Assembly: GCF_019320115.1 (NCBI RefSeq)
Contig: NC_089583.1
Location: forward strand, 76,633,739 to 76,697,738
DNA length: 64,000 bases
Direction: 5' to 3'
From: Miscanthus floridulus
Taxonomy: Eukaryota > Streptophyta > Magnoliopsida > Poales > Poaceae
Position 1 is the first letter of the stretch, and each line of letters begins with the position of its first letter. Positions 1-10,828 of the stretch are shown in pieces. The notes beneath the pieces were generated by a model, which saw only the letters and a list, made by a program, of their open reading frames with translations, was not told where the DNA came from and did no database searches. Made by a program: the position numbers and the translations under genes.

Positions 1-260
1 AGGGCACTTGGGGCCGCTGGCTCTCTTCTTGGTGTACTGGTACACGAGCTTGCCACCTGCGACCACAAGCCACAAACCGATCTAGCACATCAAAAACACA
101 ACCAAAGCAGATATCAAAGGAACCACCAAAAATGGAGTGAAAACAAAAGAGAAAATGATGGGAAGAGGAGGAGATTCAGACCAGGGGTCTTGACGACCCG
201 CGTCTGGTTGGACTTTGTGGCATAGCTGTGCCGCTTGCGGTAGGTCAGACGCTGCACCAT
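1..260 (-). CDS. RPL34: Cytosolic 60S ribosomal protein eL34 (L34), 5' part; gene continues past the left edge
   Basis: Structural protein of the large cytosolic ribosomal subunit. Exon 1 is 260 down to 182 and reads [20 protein letters not shown] and on through RVVKTP. Intron 57-181 has GT at 181-180 and AG at 58-57. Exon 2 starts at 56, and the split codon restores the [20 protein letters not shown] stretch typical of eL34. Only about 45 of the family's roughly 120 residues are inside the window. The ATG at 260 is chosen because it gives the family's exact N-terminus. No break is seen in the visible part. Its upstream neighbour in the window is a LINE remnant, then the DUF1666 gene on the same strand. 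Identity is certain by sequence; whether the whole gene is intact cannot be seen. Confidence 0.95.
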
Positions 261-291
261 CTTGCCGCCGTCGCGCGCGCCGCCGGTGGAT

Positions 292-299
292 AAACCCTA
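292..299. promoter_or_regulatory. Telo-box (AAACCCTA) in the RPL34 leader
   Basis: AAACCCTA lies 32 bp upstream of the RPL34 ATG. Telo-boxes close to the transcription start are a known hallmark of plant ribosomal-protein promoters. The motif is short, so position next to an RP gene carries the call. Confidence 0.65.
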
Positions 300-425
300 G
301 TGGGAGGCTGGAGCAGAGAGGCTAGGAGAAAGAGAAGCGACGGCGTGGCGGCGGCAAGGGGTATAAATGGATGTGTCGCGAGGGCTGACCTAAATCGGAC
401 GGCTGGGATCTGTTTGATGAGATAA

Positions 426-431
426 TGGGCC
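426..431. promoter_or_regulatory. Site II motif (TGGGCC) in the RPL34 promoter
   Basis: TGGGCC is the site II element bound by TCP factors and usually paired with telo-boxes in ribosomal-protein and proliferation genes. A related GGGCCA sits about 30 bp further upstream. The pairing with the telo-box supports function; there is no other evidence. Confidence 0.5.
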
Positions 432-485
432 GGACCGGAGTAACTAGGCTCTACGGGCCACCTTCTCCAGGTGTGTGTGTGTGTA

Positions 486-1990
486 TTAAACTCCATTCCT
501 AGGCAAATCGCCCAATACAAGATTCATTACATGCAAAGGCACTTGGCTTATTAACACATCTGAGCCACACTCCACCGCATAAGCTCCATGGTCAGCTAAA
601 GAATCTGCCACCTTATTACATGATCTATTACAATATGAGACATTACAAAAAGAAAACTCTGATAATGTCTCGTATCTGAACCACTAAAGCACCAATTATG
701 CTTCGGTCTAAACTTGGCGACTTGAGGGCCCCGTTCGCTTGTCTTAAAAATGACTTATTCGGCTTCTTTTTTCAGCCGGAACAGTATTTTTCTCTCACAA
801 CAATTCAGCCAGAACAGTATTTTCAGTCAGTTTCAGCATGTTTCAGACCAGCGAACGGAGCAAGCACTATGGAATCGTCTCCAAGATAATTCTTGTCATT
901 CCTAGTTGAGCTGCATGGAGGACAGCCTTGTAGGCCGCAATTGCTTCAGTATGCAAGGCCGATGAAGCATAAGAAATGTTTCCAGCTCCAGCCACGAGCA
1001 CCTCTCCATTCTTGTTCCTCGCCACAAATCCATATCCTCCAATTCTCTTATTTGGATCAAAAGAGCCATCGGAATTGATCTTATAGATATCCTCTTGTGG
1101 AGGATTCCATGAACATCCAGCAGCAGCAAGCGTCACTTTCTTTTCAATTTTGTGCAACTTTTCAAACTCCATCAGGAAGAATGATACAGAACCACAAATC
1201 TCAGTTGGATTCGCCATTCTCCCACCGTCATTAGACTTGTTTCTTGCCGACCACCATCTCCAAAGAAAGACAAAAACTTTTATTTAAATGTTCATCTCTA
1301 GCTCCCAAATCTTATTAATTACTTCAGTTCCTGATCGGCAGTTGACCAGCTCAGATCTTATATCCTCCATATTCAAAAGGCGCCAACATATCTTTACATA
1401 CTTACATTTGAAGAAGATGTTCCCAGTCTTCATCTAGCCTTCTGCAAACTGGACAAATGGTATCTAATTTTATCCCCACGCCTGGCCAAATTTCTTCTAA
1501 CAAGAAGGCTGTTATGTGCAAAACGCCATATGAACATTTTTACTTTGTTGGGAGCTTTAATTTGCCAAATCTTAATCCACTCCATCCACCTGCACATCCA
1601 GAACTAGAAACATCCCTTCCTGTACGAGCATCTCTTTTTCCCACAGCAAGCTTATAAGCCGATTTGACTGAAAATACCCCGTTCGCATCAAAATGCTAAG
1701 CAGGCCTGTCCTCCATATTCACATTAATTGGAATCCTTAAGATCTCAGCAGCATCCTCGGCCCAAAAAATATCACAGATTAATTTCTCATCCCATTCACT
1801 TGTTGTTGGATCTATAAGCTCACTAACTCTTGTCAACAAACATGACCTCCTAGGTGTAACCGGTTTTCTTGTTGTACCTCTGGGCAGCCATGGGTCTTCC
1901 CATATTTTCACATTTTCCCCATTCCCAATTCTCCATATGAGCCCATCCTTTAAAAGTTCGGCCCCTCATCCAGGCTCCTGGATCACCAAA
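486..1990 (-). pseudogene. 3' part of a LINE ORF2-type protein: zf-RVT plus RNase H domain, decayed
   Basis: Reading the minus strand from about 1990: a stretch with KIWEDPWLPRG, typical of the region after reverse transcriptase in plant LINE-type ORF2; then a zf-RVT region with KMFIW-like sequence and a CPVCRRLDEDWEHLL motif (about 1430-1560); then an RNase H (RVT_3) domain with INSDGSF, GGYGFVARN and ALHTEAIAAYKA (867-1217); and a C-terminal tail ending LGDLPRNGV near 490. The frame is broken by stops and frameshifts and by a MITE at 727-861 inserted in the RNase H domain. The reverse transcriptase half is absent, as expected of a 5'-truncated LINE copy. It could also derive from a domesticated 'ribonuclease H protein' gene, but the breaks make it dead either way. 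Confidence 0.8.
727..861. mobile_element. MITE inserted in the LINE RNase H domain
   Basis: The ends GGCCCCGTTCGCT and AGCGAACGGAGC are inverted repeats, and both sides rejoin the RNase H reading. A relative lies at 10703-10828 and shares the ACAGTATTTT / CTCTCACAACAA interior. No clear target duplication was found, so the superfamily is not assigned. Confidence 0.65.
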
Positions 1991-2277
1991 CAAAGGAAAA
2001 AAAAAGAAACAAACAAAGAAAGAAAGAAAACATGGAAATATCGTTCTCGCAACAAAACAACATCAGCCAGCTTATCAACCGCAAAAATCATCAGCCGAAC
2101 AGCTTCAATATAGCGTGGCTATAGTTAGGCGGGCCAACCCTTGACCACGGAGCGCAGAGTGCAAACAACCCCTAGTGGCTACGAGTGGCCACAGACCCTC
2201 TTGCAGAGTTGCTAGCCAGCGGGAGGCAAGGGTGGCTAGACGGAGATGAGACAGTCGCAACTCGGGAACAGGCGGTG
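1991..2277. other. Intergenic stretch, no gene seen
   Basis: A-rich purine run (about 1985-2030) followed by ordinary sequence up to the hAT target site. No supported coding or RNA feature. Confidence 0.5.
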
Positions 2278-2285
2278 CTTCTATG

Positions 2286-3615
2286 TCAGCTTGGGCATTC
2301 GGTTAACCGAAACCGATCGGTTCGGTTCTTCGGTTTTTATAGTAAATTCGGTTACCTAGAAACTGCTAACCGATCGGTTCTTTTGAAAAGTGAGAACCGA
2401 GCAATTCGGTTTTGGTTCTTTTCGGTTCGGTTTTGGCTATCACCGAACTAACCAATTCTAAATTGAACATCCAGAAAATACATAGATCGATGACCAAATT
2501 CAACAAAAAAAATAGAAGATGTAGATCCATTCGCCTCCGTCGTGCACACAGGCATCGATCGCCGGGGGGAGAAGGAAGCAGCGGGCACGAGCCGACGCGT
2601 TGGTCGCCGGGGTAGGGAAGGAGGCAGGGCCGGCCCGCTGCGCCGGCTATCGGGGTGGGGAAGGAGGAGGAGCGCCGCGGGTCGGGCCAAGGAGCAGGAG
2701 CGCCGCTCCGCAGTTCTCCTCGCCCTGCTTGCTGCGGCGCAGGGTTGGGAAGCAGGGGCCATGCGCCGGTCGTCGGGGGGAGAAGGAAGCAGCGGGCACG
2801 TGCCGCCGCGTCGGTCGCCGGGGTAGGGAAGGAGGCAGGGCCGGGCCGTTGCGCCGGCTATCGGGGTGGGGAAGGAGGAGGAGCGCCGCGGGTCAGGCCA
2901 AGGAGCAGGAGCACCGCCCCGCAGTTCGCCTTGCCCTGCTTGCTGCGGCGCAGGGTGGGGAAGCAGGGGCCATGCGCCGGTCATCGGGGGGAGAAGGAAG
3001 CAGCGGTCAGCGGGCATGCGCCGCCGCGTCGGTCGCCGGGGTAGGGAAGGAGGCAGGGCCGGCCCGCTACGCCGGCTATTGGGGTGGGGAAGGAGGAGCG
3101 CCGCAGGTCGGGCCAAGGAGCAGGAGCGCCGCCCCGCAGTTCGCCTCGCCCTGCTTGCTGCGGCGCGGAGTGGGGAAGCAGGGGCCATGCGCCGGTCGCC
3201 GGGGGGAGAAGGAAGCATCGGACCAGAGGGGAGGGGCCGCGCGCCACGGGGTAGCAAGGAGCCGAGGAGGGGAGTGGGGAGCGGCGGCGGCGGGATTGGG
3301 AGTGGGGACTGGAGAGTGACTAAGGACTCGAGGAGAGTGAGTGAGTGACCGCTGAGGACTTAGGGTTTATCTTGGGCTGGGCTGTATTCTATGGGCCACG
3401 GCCATCAACGAGCGTAGAGGCAGAGCTCAGCTTCAATTCGGTTATTTCAGGTCATTTCGGTTAACCGAGTCCTGGAACTGAATTAACCGTAATAATTTCG
3501 GTTCCTGGGAATCTGGAATCGAACCTGGAACCGAATATTTCGGTTCCGGTTAGTTCGATTTCGGTTCCGTTTAGTTCGGTTCAGTTCTCGGTTTTCGTTT
3601 TTTTTCCCAGATTGA
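2286..3615. mobile_element. Non-autonomous hAT transposon, 1330 bp, 8-bp target duplication
   Basis: An exact 8-bp direct repeat CTTCTATG stands at 2278-2285 and 3616-3623. The element between has imperfect 10-bp inverted ends (TCAGCTTGGG / CCCAGATTGA, 7 of 10 matching) and dense subterminal arrays of TTCGGTT/AACCGA motifs at about 2300-2450 and 3430-3600. Eight-base duplications and clustered subterminal motifs are the hAT pattern. No transposase is present. The middle is a GC-rich tandem repeat (separate entry). The excellent duplication suggests a fairly recent insertion. Confidence 0.88.
2561..3240. repeat. GC-rich 211-bp tandem repeat inside the hAT element
   Basis: The marker AGAAGGAAGC recurs at 2570, 2781, 2992 and 3207, giving periods of 211, 211 and 215. 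About three full units are present. Long overlapping ORFs on both strands (for example 2600-3319 plus and 2448-3257 minus) result from the GC-rich repeat with few stop codons. A captured host exon later amplified is possible but not shown. Confidence 0.85.
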
Positions 3616-3707
3616 CTTCTATGCCTGGGCCGGTTGGGAGTAGAGAACTTGGCTAAACGTCTAGGGCGCCACTTTAATTTGGACCAGAAACTTACATGTA
3701 TTACAAT

Positions 3708-3937
3708 CCTCTATCAATTTAGATTTGGGTGTATATTTTCTTCTTAACTGATGAAAACCCATCTAGTTGCCTCATAGGTTTGGTCACATTTTTTTTTGGT
3801 TAAAATGGAGTTCTTGATTCCTCTCTCTCTCTAGGTGAAATGGGTAAATTCGAAAGCTTTCCGATTGCACCCTACTAAGTGAAAGGTGAATACATTTATG
3901 AGAATTAAGCATACCTATTGCATACATCTTCTAGGGT
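3708..3937. repeat. Duplicated copy of DUF1666 intron 2 and the end of exon 2
   Basis: This block matches about 6317-6562 within and beside the DUF1666 gene: shared GATGAAAACCCA, GCAGTTCTTGATTCCT-like, GAAAGCTTTCCGATTGCACC and TTAAGCATACCTATTGCATA, including the intron 2 donor and the first exon bases. It ends where a possible MITE begins. The genic copy contains about 60 extra bases before the donor. Confidence 0.85.
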
Positions 3938-4177
3938 GCGTTTCGTTCGTGGCCAAGCATTAGCACACCACGGGTTAAACTCGCCATCGTTTCTTAGGCT
4001 GCTGTTTAGTTCTCTACCATAATTGTAGCTTGATACACTTTTGGCACACCTGTCATTGACCCATTTCGTTACCACATCATAACTAATAAGGTGCCACTAA
4101 CAAATTGTTAGCCACACATTTAGCAAAGTTTGTCAAAAAAACGATGTGGCAATGTGTGGTCATTATCAAACACATCC
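3934..4177. mobile_element. Possible MITE
   Basis: The ends GGGTGCGTTT and AAACACATCC are imperfect inverted repeats about 240 bp apart, a size and terminal style common in grass MITEs. No clear target duplication was found. Confidence 0.35.
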
Positions 4178-4794
4178 TGAACGCTACCAATCTGTATCCC
4201 TACACGTCCGTTGAGGTTTGCCACCCTAAGATCTACTACTGTCATAGCTAGTACGTACTGCTGTCTACTGTTGAGCCTACTCAGCTGCACCGCAGTTTCG
4301 TCAGCCTTCAGTTATGAGATGCGTGTTCCTGTTCATGGGTACAGTACTGTACAGTGTTTGCAGCAAGTACTTGAGTTGTTAGATCAGCTAATGTGAGGTG
4401 GTCACTATGTGACTCATATGGTGAACAGAAAGGGCATAAGAACTGCTCATCCAGGACCAGGAATGGCAGTGCAGTTAAAAATTGTCTTGCAGCCTTGCAA
4501 CACCAGTGGCAAAAGACGGTTCCTTCTACTGAAGAGGACATGGAGTATGTACATTGCGATGACTGTAATTTCTAGGTGATGTAGGTATCATGGAAGCGCC
4601 ATGCATGGGCTCTGTAAGCTGTGGCCTGTTTATGAAGTTACAATTATAATTATGAACCTACGTATATAAGAAACTGAATTACCAAAAGGTTAAAAAAAAT
4701 TCCTACACCCGTGGATTGATTACATGGTGAAGATATTTTTTTTATCGAGCAAAAGGGAGGAAAAGAAAAGAAGAAAACATATATATGTACTCTC
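4178..4794. other. Intergenic region downstream of the DUF1666 gene; nothing recognised
   Basis: Contains short open frames (4211-4396 plus, 4308-4541 minus, 4393-4575 plus) of 60-77 codons that overlap one another and resemble no family I know. The part near 4600-4790 probably includes the DUF1666 3' UTR. Confidence 0.4.
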
Positions 4795-7700
4795 TCAACA
4801 GGGAAACAACAAAAATGAAGCCTCCCTGTGGATCTTCCTATCCACCAGTATGATCTTGTCGAGCTTCGCCTTGCACCACTGCAGCTGCTCGCTGGTGATC
4901 CTCGGCATCCTCAGCACCCGCGCCACCAGTTTCATGTCCACCTGCGAGAAGAAGAGGTTCTGGTTCGATCTGTCCTCCTTGGGCTTCTTAAACTTCTTCA
5001 CGATGCAGTTGCCGGTCCTGAGGAGGTCCTTGAGCCTCTTCTCTTTCTGCACACCATTCAGATACAACACACACATCGTCACGCAACAGGCACTCCTACA
5101 CTTACTGCTAGCAACTGTAGCAAATAAGATATTTGCAGCCCTGCACTGTGTCGCAACCTTACCTTCTGTAACGTGGAATTGATGTGCGCCATGAGATCAT
5201 GATCCATGGGGTCCTGGACTTCGACGTGGGTGCTGGACAGGCCCTTGAGCACCGATGTTGTTGTCGTCTCGACTCTGTCGGCCTTGATGAACTCCCACAT
5301 GATGTGCATCGCCTCTTCCATGATGTCCTCCAGCTCCTCACTGGTTATCACGTAGTTGCCCTTGCGCTGATCCTCCATCCTGTCCTTCAAGCTGTCCTCT
5401 GTAACCCAAAATGCATGCATCAGGGTCAATGTTCGTTTTCATTGAAAATTCAGTACAAACATGGACTACAAACTAATCTCAGCTCTGACTGAAGTCTGAA
5501 ATGGTCCTAACCTTTAATCACGGGCACTTGCAAGAGATTGCGAAGAACACATCGGTTGTTGATGTAGTTTGGCAGCCTAGGGCCTTTGAACGATTCGTCC
5601 TCGACGAACCTCTGCACCACGACCTGAAACTGCTGGAACTCTCCGGCGACCTGGTTGTACTGGTGGCTGTGGTAAGGGTCAGACTCCGGGAGGTCACGGG
5701 CCTGCTCATACTGCCACCGGAGGAACTCCCATGACAGGCACATTTGGCCGACGTACACCGTCTCCAGATCGTAGCGGAGCTCCTTGAGGAACCGGTCCGA
5801 TGGGTCCTCGGGAGATCTCCGACGAGATGACCGAAAATTGTGTGACAGGATGGATGCCACCGTAGGCGACAGGGACTTTAGAGAGTTGCTGGACTGCTGG
5901 GGCCCTCTGAGCTGTAGGAAATCTGCATCCAAAATTATATGTCATTTTGGTTTTTTTATATATATGGGTTTTATGTGCATACCAAAAAAATTATGTGCCT
6001 GAAAAGCCAAACCAATCTATAATTTGCGACAGAGGGAGTACTTAACAAGTCTCAAGGGTTAAGAAGTCTTAAGGGTTAGATGACTAGATGCCTTAAAAAG
6101 CTTTCTTTTCTTGATGCATGCATGTATAATTCAAGAAAATAATCGGTACGTAAATCAAGAAGAAGCTGCATCAATACTGAACTAGCTTTAAAAATGTAGG
6201 AAGCTTCATTGCCTAATTTAACTATCATAAAGAAACCCACATTTTTTCAGAGTAAATCTAGCTTAACTAGTTGGATGAGATGTGTGGTCATACCCACAAT
6301 CGCTCATATTCGACTCCTTTATCAGTTTCAATGAGTGCCTATTTTCTTCTAATTGATGAAAACCCACCTAGTGCCTCGTAGGTTGGTCACATTTTTTTTA
6401 ATGCAGTTCTTGATTCCTAACTCTGAGTTAAATGGGTAAACTTAGAAAGCTTTCCGATTGCACCCAACTAAATATGTGCTAAACATTACTGGAATCAGAG
6501 ATAAACAAAGGTAAATAAGTTTACGTCTGAGAAATTAAGCATACCTATTGCATACATCTTCTGGTAGCACAAAATGTCAAACTTCCTCATCCTCTCCCTG
6601 TAACTCTTGTAGAACTTGTTCAGCTCGTCCATCGGGTCTTCACGAAGGAACTTAGCATCGATCCTCCATGGCTTGAGGTCCTCCATCGGAGCCTTTGGTG
6701 TCTCCGATTCCTCGAGGATTGTGGGCAGCCCGATCGACCGGACCTTTTTCAGCTCAAGCTTCAGCTGCTCTATCAGGTCTTGGTGCTCCCACAGTGACTC
6801 CAGCTCGTCCTCCTCCTCATCTGTCAAATCCTTCCACTTCACTTCTGGATCCTCCCCATCTTCGTCATATACCTTTGCCTTCCCCGTGACTGAAATGTAG
6901 GCCTGTCGAGCTGCATTGTCCAAATGATCATTTGCACTGTCTTGTTCCTCATATTCTCTGGTCTCTGAAATGTTTTTGGCGTCAGGAACTACTCCATTTC
7001 GATGGTCGGTTAGACTGAATCCTTGCTCTGGAGTCTCTGGGATGCTCTTCTCATCAGAAATTGCAGCATGTGGGTGATCATTTGTAGTACTGAAAGTCAC
7101 TTTCTTCTGATAAGAAATAAGATCGTTTGAACGATCAGCTGTGCCCACATATTCTTCCTCTGCAGTATCCAGGCCTTCCTCATCAGTATGGCCCCCTTGG
7201 AGTGGCTGATCGTTTCTACTGACAATCTCTTTCCAAACATCAGAAATAAGCTCATGTGAGTGACCTCTCGTACCAACAAATCCTGCCTCTGGAGGCTCCG
7301 GCCTTCTTTTGTCATCAAAAACTATTTCATATGACTGATCGCTTTCGCTGGCAGTTTCCTTCTGGTCGTCAGAACTGAGCTCAAGTGAATGATCAACCAT
7401 ACCAATAAATTCCTGGTCCGATGGCTCCGTACTTCTCTTTGCTGGGCCAGCATCTTGATCTGATGGTACAACAGCTAATTCTCTCACAGAGACTGCCTCT
7501 GGACTTCTTTGAGCATCAGAAGCCGCTTCACCTCCTGAGTGGTCATTTAGAGTGATGATTTCCTTCTCCGAATGATCCATACAGTCGTCAGCAACAGGAG
7601 GCAGATCATAGGCTGGTGCAGATTCTACCTTCTTTCCGCCCGACGAGTGCTCATCATCATCGCTCATGTCGATGCCCACCTCCTCTTCCGCCGTGCTTCT

Positions 7701-9284
7701 CTGTTCGATGTCCTCATCATACTGTGCTTCAGCTTCTGTTGTTACCTTCTCCTCGTCCTCTTTGTACTCGACGTCCGGCGAAGGGCTGCGAGACCACATG
7801 TCCTCAGGGAACTTGGGAGAACCATCGGGAATGGTGTCTGGAGAGCCCTGCCGGACCCAGCCCGGCGACACTGTCGTCGCTGAGTCCTGGTAAGACGGCT
7901 CCAGCTTGGACGCCGCCTCCAGGGCTTCGATCGCCTTGAGCACCTTGGCCTTGTAGCTTTTGAGGTTGCCGGAGTCGCGGGCAGTCGCCGGGAAGTCCTT
8001 CTCCGAGAGGAACCAGTCGCTGTCGGAGTCGACGACGAGATCCTTCACCGAGTAGCCGTCGCTGGCGCTGGACTCGGAGTCGGAGTCGCCGAAACCGGAG
8101 AATTCGGACGCGAAGCTCATCCTGGCGCCGACGGCGCCGCCGCCCATGGACGCGATGGACGGGGTGCTCGCCGGCTTCGGCTTCAGCGACGGCGCCCTCT
8201 TCCCGGACGACGCCACGCTCTCGCACACGTCGGGCTCGTTCGCCGGCCGGAAGTCCCTCTCCGTGAGGAACCGGCCGCTGCGGGAGGAGACGTCGACCAC
8301 CCGTCGCTCCTCGGGCTGGTGGTGCGACGGAGGCGGCGACGGCGGCACGAAAGACTCCTGCACGCGCACCGTCATGGCCTCCGGCTCCCTGACGAACCCC
8401 CGGAAGTCACGCTCCGCCAAGAACTGATAGTTGTGCGTGGTCGCGACAATCTTCGGTGGCGATGCCTCCTGCACAACCTCTCTGCTCTGCTCTTCTACCT
8501 CCTGTTCCTCCACCACGAACTCTGCTTCTTCTGCTTCGCGTGGGTGTTCTTGCTTCTCTGCCGATTGCAACGGAACGGATGGTTCCTTCTCTTCCTCTCG
8601 TTCTCCTTCATCCTCTTCTCTTGCTGCTGTGAATTCTCTCGAAACCACCGCCGTCTCTTGTCCTCTTGCTGCTGTGAATTCTCTCGAAACCACCACCGCG
8701 GGCTCCGTCGGAATTTCGGGCATCTGGTGCTGAAACTTGAAGCTGAGGCTCGCCGCCGTCAACGCCGGCGACGGCGCAAACGGCTCGGGCGCAGCAGGCG
8801 CGTGCGCTGTGCCGCCGGCGTCAACGCCGTTGTAGTCGTACGCGGTCATACCCTCCATGTAATCCTCCTCGGTCGCCTGCATGAAGCTGAAACTGCGCAT
8901 CATCTCCAGAACCCGGTCATCTCCCCTGCCTGACGCCTCCCTCTCCTCGGCACGGCGCACCTTCTCCCTCTCCTTCCTCTCCCTCTCCTTCTCGTCGGCC
9001 CTGCAAGAGCGACAAAAGCGCATCAACAATCGACACGATCGATCAGAACCCAGGGTTGAAGAAAGTTTTGAGTTTTACCTGGAGCTGGAGGGCTTGGACG
9101 AGCCAGAGACGATGTGGATGACGGCGACGAGCACGACGGTGAGGAACCAGAAGAAGAGGGGCGAGGTCGAGTACCCCACCACGGTGCGGACGAGTCCATA
9201 CGAGCCGTTGGCCGCGGCGGGGGCGCTCACGCCCGCACGGCCGCCTCCTCCACCTCCGGCGTCCATGGCTGGACCCACGACCAT
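4795..9284 (-). CDS. DUF1666-family membrane-anchored protein, five exons, intact
   Basis: Exons: 9284-9079, 9000-6545, 5922-5512, 5398-5163, 5046-4795; every intron is GT-AG and the phases join, giving 1187 codons with the stop. The first ATG is at 9284; a second in-frame ATG at 9266 (MDAGGG) may be the true start. Residues about 43-60 form one transmembrane segment (LFFWFLTVVLVAVIHIV), followed by a charged ERERKEREK stretch. Exon 2 encodes a long, acidic, probably disordered region with degenerate repeats. Exons 3-5 encode the conserved DUF1666 region (for example DLETVYVGQMCLSWEFLRWQ), ending HREASFLLFPC. Biochemical role unknown. From memory, plant members are often labelled 'ribosomal protein L34Ae'; nothing ribosomal is visible. 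The only apparently functional complete gene in the window. Confidence 0.9.
8605..8705 (-). repeat. In-frame duplication within DUF1666 exon 2
   Basis: A roughly 48-bp direct repeat encodes VVSREFTAAR twice, at about residues 171-200. The frame is kept. Confidence 0.8.
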
Positions 9285-9950
9285 ACGTCCCCCTCACGCC
9301 AAACTCACCATGAACGGAAGCCAGATACGTAGCGGCGAGGCAACGGGACGGGACGAGCTACCGATCGACCCTACTACCGCGCGCCGCTCACTTTCTACAC
9401 CGCACCGCGGAAGAAGAGGGCGAAGAAAACAACGCGTCACCAGCCGTATCGAGCGGGCAGTGGAGACGAGAGGAGGAGGTGGAAGAAAGATACAGGGCAG
9501 CAGGGCCGGGGGATGGAGAGCGACTGGCTCGATCTCGATGGGGCTCCGACGGCGAGGGCGGGGCAGGGCGGCCGGGCTTCAAAAGAGAGACCGCGTCGCG
9601 CTACAGGGGTCGCACCTACACATTGACGTGACGCGCCGCGCGGAACCGCTACACAGACAGAGGGAAGGCGTGCGCGCACGCCGGCCGAACCCGCCCGACC
9701 CGCCGTCCGTCGGATCGCACAGATCAGACTGACTCGCGATCAGGAGGCCGGAGAGGCCCTTGCCGGTGTCCTCCGGGGCGGCGGCGGGCGCGTGTACGCG
9801 AAGGACCGGGCGGGGCGTGCGAGATTTGGGCGGGCGGGCGGGTGGCCCCGTCTGCTTCGCGTGTGACCAGGTGTCGCGCGGGGGTTAGGTTAATGGTGGT
9901 GGAGGCTGATTCGGCCAAATAACAACCTCTGACCGGCCGAACGCCGGTGC
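9285..9950 (-). promoter_or_regulatory. GC-rich 5' flank of the DUF1666 gene
   Basis: Strongly GC- and CpG-rich DNA directly upstream of the start codon, as is usual at grass gene 5' ends; it presumably holds the 5' UTR and core promoter. No specific element is claimed. The 283-codon plus-strand frame at 8881-9732 is a by-product of the GC content. Confidence 0.45.
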
Positions 9951-10700
9951 GGTGCCGTCCTGATCGTAAATAGGGCTCTCGGCTTGTTAATACTAGGAGA
10001 GGGACAGTTCAGCTCAGATCGTTATCAAGCTTGAGCTGGCTGGTTATCAAGCTTGAGCTTAAAAAATAGAACACACATATTATAATGTTTATGCTGTATT
10101 AATTTCAGAAGGTGACATCCACAGTTATGCAAACCATATATGATTAATACATATTATGTTTATCAAAAGTATCAACCATGCAAAATAGCTAGGCCATCCA
10201 TGATCATGCAGCTGCAGCATACTAACTAGTTGCTTGCCACCACAAACTTAAGAAAATCCACATATTCAATGTCAGCATCATCATCTTCTCTCTGAAAAAT
10301 AATCCATAAAAATCAATATTTAAGTACCACAACAATTATAAAATTAAAATTCATATGAAATAGCTGAAAATAAGGATTACACATCAATAGAATATGTGTA
10401 CACTTCTAGGTCAGTATCATCATCTTCTAGATTCATGATCGTGGGCTGATAGGCATCAGTTCGTTTCAGCTCGTGAGTAGCTCGCGAGCTGGCTCATTAA
10501 AATAGTGAGCTAGACTTTTAGCTCAACTCGTGAAAAAGTTAAAACGAGCCGAGTCAAACCGAGCTAAGCCGACCATGAGTCAAGCGAGTTGACGAGCCAC
10601 GAGTATTTTGTCCAGACCTAACCCCAGACGACCCGTCGCGGCGTGCGTCGCCTTCCCTATTCAAAACCCCCGCGTTTTTATGCTTTTCTTGTATGACACT
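9951..10700. other. Intergenic DNA with AGCTC/GAGCT-rich segments
   Basis: Clusters of AGCTTGAGCT at 10010-10060 and GAGCT/CTCGTG motifs at 10465-10600 flank AT-rich DNA. The layout is reminiscent of subterminal motif arrays of a DNA transposon, but I found no target duplication. No gene. Confidence 0.4.
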
Positions 10701-10702
10701 TT

Positions 10703-10828
10703 GGCTATGTTCACTTTTCTTATAACCTTCCTTTTTCAGCTTTTTTTAGCTAAAACAGAATTTTTCTCTCACAACAAATTAGATGGAACAGTATTTTAAC
10801 TTTTTTTTTCAGCCAAGCGAACGAGGCC
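10703..10828. mobile_element. MITE, relative of the 727-861 element
   Basis: Imperfect inverted ends (GGCTATGTTCACTTT against the reverse of AAGCGAACGAGGCC) and the shared TTTTTCTCTCACAACAA and ACAGTATTTT interior link it to the copy in the LINE fragment. Confidence 0.6.

Noticed and set aside
2448..3257. 269-codon minus-strand frame (and 239-codon plus-strand frame) in GC-rich DNA
   Set aside because: They follow the 211-bp tandem repeat inside a hAT element; open frames on both strands reflect GC content, not a gene.
4211..4575. Small genes of 60-77 codons
   Set aside because: Overlapping frames with no recognisable domain, splice signal or promoter.
7572..8933. Several plus-strand frames up to 204 codons
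   Set aside because: Shadows of DUF1666 exon 2, which has one continuous frame with family-consistent splice joins.
8881..9732. 283-codon plus-strand frame
   Set aside because: Lies opposite the DUF1666 first exons and promoter; no homology and explained by GC-rich sequence.
10010..10620. Second hAT-like element with AGCTC/GAGCT arrays
   Set aside because: Possible ends (TAGGAGAGGGACA and TCCAGACCTA) match poorly and no 8-bp duplication was found.
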